From Amaurobius ferox (Eukaryota > Arthropoda > Arachnida > Araneae > Amaurobiidae): a DNA stretch of 64,000 bases. This document shows positions 58,090-64,000 of the stretch, one piece after another. The translations under genes were made by a program, and so were the position numbers. The stretch is taken from positions 61,206,736 to 61,270,735 of the forward strand of contig OX578137.1 of the NCBI GenBank assembly GCA_951213105.1. The letters are read 5' to 3'. The notes under the pieces are model-generated. The model was given only the letters and a program-made list of their open reading frames with translations, was not told the origin of the DNA and made no database searches. The stretch's first letter is position 1, and every line of letters starts with the position of its first letter.

Positions 58090-58320
58090 GCTAAAACATT
58101 TTCAATGGAAAATGATCTAAAGCATCTAAAATATCCCACACATATTCCCAATCAGCGTTCTCTTATTCTTTATCTGTATAAATCATTTAAGGCAAAATAC
58201 AATGGGAAATGAGGCTGACGTGATGCTTGAGTGAATAGGGAGGAACTGCTTTTCTACAGGAAAAAGGCTAAGATTATTCTTTCGATAGTAAATCACCAGT
58301 CCGGTCATAGATAATTTTTT
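58090..58320. repeat. repeat shared with 49.26-49.52 kb
   Basis: See 49256. The order of matched phrases is conserved. Confidence 0.6.
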
Positions 58321-58749
58321 ATCATTCGAACTTTATAAAAAGTCATAAATAAGAACTGAACAGTTGTCAGGGACTGGATTCAGTTTTTAGGAAAATAAAA
58401 TTTCAAAGGGATTTTGTGAACACGGAATGAAAATACAAAATATAAAATAATAATCATATAGTACAGAAGTACGTTAGTAGCAAAAAGTAATAGACTTAAA
58501 ATATTTCTTCTATTATTATATTACAGCATCATAAATACCACGTGTATTATGATCTCTTCTATCCACACTGAGTTGCAAAAAGGAAGATAAAAGTCGAAGT
58601 CTGATTTGAAACAGGCAATTACCGAGGAAGGAAAGAATGGTGTTGTATTTCGAAAATTTGTATATTTCAGTGGGCACTACAACATTTAATAGTAGCTGAT
58701 TATGGCACAGCGATCGTTATACATTAACGTAAGACGATTATACGCATAA
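58321..58749. other. no feature recognised
   Basis: AT-rich with no frame or repeat seen. Confidence 0.45.
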
Positions 58750-60000
58750 GACGTTATACAAGGTAGCGGAAAGGATGTTCGTTAAAAAAATAGCATTGCC
58801 AAGTGCAGAAGATATTCAAGGAGATTAATGAAAATACTGGCACCGGATTACGAACTGCCATTATTAAATCACGGAATCAATACTGCGCATTATTAAATCA
58901 TAGAAAGATGAAACATCAACTTTGCAGAAAATGTGTGGTTGAAAATCAGTCCTGAATAATCCTGACCGAAGATCATTAAAATGCTTAAGTGAAATTGAAT
59001 CGTAAAAGTCGATCCTAGAACTCAACCCATGCTCAATAGTGAAAGCAAAACCATTTGCATTCGCACGAGGAAACGAGTATTGGAATGACTGATATTAAAC
59101 AGCTGTCTTACAAGAAGGAAACTACTGGCCATTGAGAGTAGTCGGAAAAAAAAGAATACAATTCGCCAAGGACTGCAGAGCAATGGGGAAAAAGCATGTG
59201 GTCCAATGAGTCCAGATTTACTCTCTTCCAACATGACTGAAGCATGAGGGTTAGAAGGGAACCGCATAGCATTGGACTGTTCCTGTATTGTACCCACTGT
59301 ACAGGCTTCAGGAGGAAGTGTGATCTAGAATTTCTTCTGTTTGGCTGGTCTAGGCGCAATAACACTATGCAGCAAGAAAATGAAGTCAGCTGATTATCTG
59401 TGCATACTGAATGACCAGCTTATTCCATCAATTCCATTTTTCTTCCCTGAAGGCAATGGCATATTCCAGGATGACAACGTCACGATTCGTGGCACTAAAC
59501 TTCTGGAGGTATAGTTGGGATAGCCGAGTGGTTTACGGCACGGTGATTGCGCGTTCGATTTCCGGCGCTGCCCAAATTATCCCCGTGTCTATGCGTAGTA
59601 CGAGAAGGTTAAATCTGTGGGTTCGAAAGTCTTTTCGAGGGGTTGGTGGCAGTGGAAAGAGGGTACGGTCCCTGTGGATGTCTTTCCTTGGATTACGGTC
59701 AAAATTGATGGCGCTGTCCCGGCCGTCCAAACTAATACCTTACACCTGACGAGCTGGGGTCGGAAAAAAGAAAATATTGATTCAAGGAGCACAAGGTTTC
59801 ATTCGCGCATTTAAATTGGCCACCATAAGTTCCTGACCTTAACAACATTGAGGGTATGCTGCATATACTGGAGAAGCATAAGGAGTAAATCCACTTTTCC
59901 TTCGTCGACCAAGGATCTTGGCAAAATGGTTTGAAATATTGCATAAACCCATAGATTTAATGTCTGCTGTAATTTGTGCTAAAATTGGGCCAATTAAATA
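58750..60000 (+). pseudogene. Tc1-like transposase relic, third subfamily, split by SINE
   Basis: N-terminal traces are seen from 58770. Near 59200 the frame reads MWSNESRFTLFQHD, where relatives have SDESRF, so the first catalytic Asp is Asn. SMRVRREPH follows. In another frame, GLGAITLCSKKMKSADYLCI and FFFPEGNGIFQDDNVTIRGT carry the second catalytic block near 59460. A family A SINE (about 59513-59778) cuts the gene. C-terminal traces follow (VPDLNNIEG region near 59845, then stops). Many stops and frameshifts. The three minus ORFs at 59022-59365 and 59732-59944 are antisense by-products. Confidence 0.75.
59513..59778 (+). mobile_element. tRNA-derived SINE (family A) inside Tc1
   Basis: Head 'gggatagccgagtggttta', B box 'gcgttcgatttccggc', body 'cttttcgaggggttggtgg' and tail 'taataccttacacctgacga' with an A-rich end. 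It interrupts the Tc1 relic. TSD not resolved. Confidence 0.8.
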
Positions 60001-60059
60001 CGAGTATTAACATACACAACTTCTTTTTTGGTCAGAAAAATATGGTCTATTTTTGGCTT

Positions 60060-62350
60060 TTTTTTTTTTTACTGAAAATTCGAATTCGAGTTTTGGACTG
60101 AAATATACGTGATCTTTGTGCGTTGTGTGTGTGTGTGTGTGTGTGATGTTAATGGGTGTGTACGAGTGTGTTATTGTGCGTGTGTGTTATTGTGTGTCCG
60201 TTATTGTGTGTGCGTGTGTGTTATTGTGAGTGCGTGTGTGCGTATGTGTGTGTATGTGTGTGTGTTCGTGTCCATGAATCGGTGAGGGCGTTTCGAATAT
60301 AACGTAGTACGATTATTACAACCTGTGAATACCTATTAATTTTAAAAGCGATCAAAATGATAAGAAGACCCTCCTCCCTTAGTTTTCGAATGAATGTTTA
60401 ACAAATAATAAACAAGAAAGATCAATCATGCTTAAAGCATTGATTATGAAACAATTTCCAACTTCAATGCAATTTTATTCATCATTTTATTCATATTTTA
60501 TACATCTCTGAAATGCAACACATTCCTCGGTGATATTTTAAAACTTATCACAAAACTACATTAATTCATTATATTTGAAAACTTAAACCTTCTTTGAAAA
60601 AAATGAACTTCATTCAAATAACGACATTGTCTGGTTTAAACATCTCTAAAATATGATACATTCCTTGGTAATATTTTTAAAATTATCATAATACTACGAT
60701 AATTTATTATATTTGAAAAATTCATCGAAAACAACTGAAACTCATTCAAATGACGTCATAGAAAAAATAACACGGCTGACTCTCTCTATAAAAGCAGCAT
60801 TTCATTCATAACTTTTTCCCAATCATTTCATTCATCACAGTACTAAAAAAACTTATTTTATTTAAAAACTTAAGACCATGGAGCTACAAGTAATTAAACT
60901 CTATGCTTAAAACTTCATCGAAAAAAATCGCCCTTCGCTCTGTAAAATCAATGAATATTTCATTCATATCAGCTATGCAGACTCCAGGACCTAAATACTT
61001 TTGCGTTAAAAAAATACAGCAATTGTTATACAACTCATTCTACATATTTTGCTGTTTACATTTTCCATAAGTGAAAAATAGGCTTCGTTGTAAAAATAAT
61101 CAAATTTGAATGATCATTTAAACTCAAATATATTGTCATTGCGTTGTTTCAGTATGTAGATGCAAAGAATTTAAGCAAAAATTAAGCGGTTTTAGGACGA
61201 ATACAACACTCAATATGAATTAAAAAGAACTTTAAAAATCACGATTTTGAGCCAAGATGGATGCCATATTTTATCTTGAAGTGGGTCACCTGATCTTTTT
61301 ATGTCATGGTCAAGTGATCGCTTCATATAAGAGGTGTAATTATTATGTTAATTTTTATTAAAAAAACTACTGAATATATTTTGCTGATTTTTTTTTTATA
61401 TATTTTATGGTATAATTTGAATATTTCCTAAAATTTCAGAATAAAAATAATCATTTCAGATATAATTTTCTATCATGGATGATAGGTTAGCATGAGCCGT
61501 TCTGGTGATAGTGAACGAATTTCGAATACATTTTTAAAAATCATTAAAAAATGAGGACTTTTAATACGTTTAAATAAATAATGAATTTTTACGTATTATT
61601 TATTAGATGATAAATGACACAGATTTTAATATGCTAGTATAAGTCGTTTGCAAGAAATTACACGTTTTTCAAATGCATTTATCAAAAAAATTATATAAAA
61701 TTAAAAAAGAAGTAGGTAGCATCATCAAATATTTTCACTTTCTATATGTAGTATCATTCTCGCGAATGTAGTTCGTTCCATTTATGGAAAAAGATACTTC
61801 TTTGTAATATTTTCGTATTTTCACGTCTAAGATTTCATCATTGGTCATTTATTTCATGCAGTTCATATTAATTAAATGTCAGTTTATATTAATTAAATGC
61901 CAGTTTCATTTTGATGAGGAGTTTGCCCTTGAATTTGAATAAGTCATTCATTTGGATAAGCAAGTTGGTAGAAGTGCCTGATTTAAATTAAAGTATTGTT
62001 AATATAATACCAGATACATTGTCCTCTGGATCTTGACACCATTATTTCGCTGCAAAAGGGGCAAAATCATTGTATTATGTAGATAAGGCCATGTGTCGCT
62101 CACATCCGATTTTCTTATATTAGTTTAATTCAGTTTTAATACGCAACAACATTTATTGTAATGAAAAGTAGCGCAGTAGTAAACTTATTTTTGCTTTTTC
62201 ATACATAGCATTTAGAAAGTATTGTTTGCATAAAACTTTTCTATTTCGAGATTTTAATGCCAATATATGTTTTAAGACCACCTGAACACGTTCTGACTAT
62301 TTTTGGAGTGATGTCCGTCTGTCTGTCTGATATCTGGGGCTGATTTCTTG
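60060..62350. repeat. diverged dispersed repeats
   Basis: A (gt)n-rich microsatellite at about 60119-60270, then segments matching 22.7 kb (60418-60590, repeated at about 60635-60750), 25.9 kb (61275-61430) and 54.7-55.5 kb (61480-61860 and the end near 62090). At 62310-62330 lies a short (gtct)n. AT-rich and non-coding. Confidence 0.5.
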
Positions 62351-62559
62351 TGTACATCATAACAGACGCAGATATTAATAGATTTTTACGAAACTTTATA
62401 TATATATATATATTTACGAATATATATATATATATATATAAATATAAGATCCTTTGAATTTCATCCTTTGAATTTTGTTTCTCAAGCAACAAATTTCTTA
62501 TTAGTGAACTTGTTAAAACACTGGTTGGCATTTTTATTCCCTTTTTTGTTGATCTTTTA

Positions 62560-62820
62560 ATTTGTGGTAAGGGTTTAAAGTTAAATATTGATGGGAGAGA
62601 AGAGCATATTGATCCCGGAATTTGTTCACAGTTGGGATTATCTACACTTTCAGTTTAGCTATCATTAGCACCTAAAGAAATAGACGTGCTTTCCTTTGTG
62701 AAAGATGACGGACTTCGTCATCTTGGTCTGAATGTCTAAAAGAAACAACATGGCTGGTATACAGTGAACTATGCATCAGATTAAAACTATGATAGCTTAG
62801 CTGAGTATTTAATACTATAA
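62560..62820 (+). pseudogene. possible degenerate coding segment, unidentified
   Basis: One frame reads for about 85 codons with only three stops: VDLLICGKGLKLNIDGREEH, then ICSQLGLSTL, stop, then FVKDDGLRHLGLNV, stop, KKQHGWYTVNYASD, stop. The residue mix looks protein-like rather than AT noise, but I do not recognise the family. Confidence 0.3.
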
Positions 62821-62937
62821 AGTGTAACCATAAATTATATCAGAATTTTATGACTTACCTTTAAGTAACTCAAGCTTATTTAATACACGTCGAAAATAGT
62901 TTCATGGCCCTTAATAAAGTTTGACTAAGAATATAAA

Positions 62938-63171
<234 letters not shown>

Positions 63172-64000
63172 TCTCAGTATAGTTCAGGATGATATACTTA
63201 GGGATATTATGAATAAAGGGTCTAAATTTCGCATTCCATTCTGCCATCACCCTAAACAACTTCTTCAGTATATATCTTTTGATTTTGATAAATTCATATA
63301 TCAACTTGCTTGTTCACATTCCATTCCTATTGAAGCATTCCATCTATGGAAGTATACTACCTTACATCTACTTAAAAATGTTATATATATTATATAAACA
63401 TTAAATTAACGAAGCGTAGGTATCATTATAAACAACTCCTATCTGCTATTAAAGAACTACAACAACATTTTGTCATAACTTATGTAGATAAAGCTTCTAA
63501 TAATTATGCCATCATTTGTAAAAAATATTATGTTTCTCTGTTACAGAATTACTTAAAAAGTAATCGCATTTTTAAACCCATTATTAATCAGTCTATCAAA
63601 ATCAAAACTAAAATGCTAAAATTATATACACAATTAAATATTAATTGTAAGTTTTTAAAATTTCCTTATGTTACTTTGGTTCCTAAATTCCATAAATCAC
63701 CTCTCAGTTTTAGAACAGTCACTTGTGAACGTAATACCTTTACCACTACAGTTAGTAAGTATTTGCTTAACTGTTTAAATAGAATTAATGAATCTCTTAA
63801 ATTTAGGAATTCAGGATATTTCATTTTAAACAATAGTTTTGATTTAGTAAATCACCTTAGCAAACTTCCACACATTCTTGGTTTCCATACCTTTGATTTT
63901 AAAGCCCTATTTAATAATATTGTCAAGATTTATATAAATTTATTATCTCTCTTTATCATGACTATCTATCTTCCAATAATGTTGCATTTAATGTCAAAAA
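63172..64000 (+). pseudogene. Naiad-type Penelope-like RT, copy 3, 5'-truncated, runs off window
   Basis: It begins just after the position of the CxC linker: ILRDIMNKGSKFRIPF (compare LIRAFKLGTKYRNP in copy 1), CSHSIPIEAFHLWKY. A frameshift in 'atatatattatata' near 63390 follows. The next frame is open to about 63920: HFVITYVDKASNNYAIICKK, VPKFHKSPLSFRTVT and motif A FHTFDFKALFNN. Another shift near 63925 precedes ISLYHDYLSSNN at the edge. GIY-YIG and CxC are absent, and motifs B and C would lie beyond 64000. Plus strand, opposite to the 29-34 kb copies. Confidence 0.85.

Overview
This window is repeat-dense, AT-rich eukaryotic DNA. It is probably from an arthropod, most likely a chelicerate such as a spider. 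That placement is inference. It rests on tRNA-derived SINEs, many decayed Tc1-like transposases, a hAT relic with a GTF2I/ZBED-like BED finger, a KRBA2/SCAND3-like integrase relic, and Penelope-like retroelements of the type with an N-terminal GIY-YIG nuclease (Naiad type, reported as very abundant in invertebrates including spiders). I see no intact host protein-coding gene, tRNA gene, operon or CRISPR array. Almost every open frame is a (TA)n artefact, the antisense of a SINE, or a fragment of a broken transposon.

Layout. 0.1-0.4 kb: a SINE with target-site duplication (TSD). 1.1-8.0 kb: a 3.4 kb unit in head-to-tail tandem, itself made of two related halves. 8.8-9.2 kb: a ~40 bp satellite. 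10.6-11.5 kb: a long-TIR element. 11.5-42 kb: four copies, plus one inverted partial copy, of an unnamed ~3.6-3.8 kb non-coding repeat ('family E'). Every copy that runs to its end stops in a (TA)n tract, and two copies meet head to head at 16.1 kb. These copies are broken up by pogo-like MITEs, a hAT deletion derivative, Tc1 elements, an LTR with its polypurine tract, a LINE fragment and a tandem SINE array (28.0-29.0 kb). 29.4-34.2 kb: a Naiad-type Penelope-like element on the minus strand, preceded by a chimeric partial copy, with a near-identical ~455 bp direct repeat (pseudo-LTR) at the head of each.

42.4-48 kb: a composite SINE with a 5S rRNA head joined to a tRNA-Ser-like module, flanked by a 14 bp TSD; a related SINE without the 5S head (16 bp TSD); and Tc1 debris. 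49.6-60 kb: a ~330 bp palindrome made of two inverted Naiad 3' termini between (TA)n tracts, then Tc1/mariner elements, a 909 bp long-TIR element, a third SINE family and the integrase relic. 60-63 kb: divergent dispersed repeats. 63.06-64.0 kb: the start of a third Naiad-type copy, plus strand, truncated at a (TA)n tract and running off the window.

The common thread is the (TA)n tract. Tc1/mariner elements target TA, and N-terminal-EN Penelope-like elements are reported to favour microsatellites. Nearly every long (TA)n tract here abuts the end of such an element. The observations most worth following are the 5S-tRNA composite SINE, the chimeric pseudo-LTR structure of the Naiad locus, the Naiad-tail palindrome, and family E, which I cannot assign to a known class.
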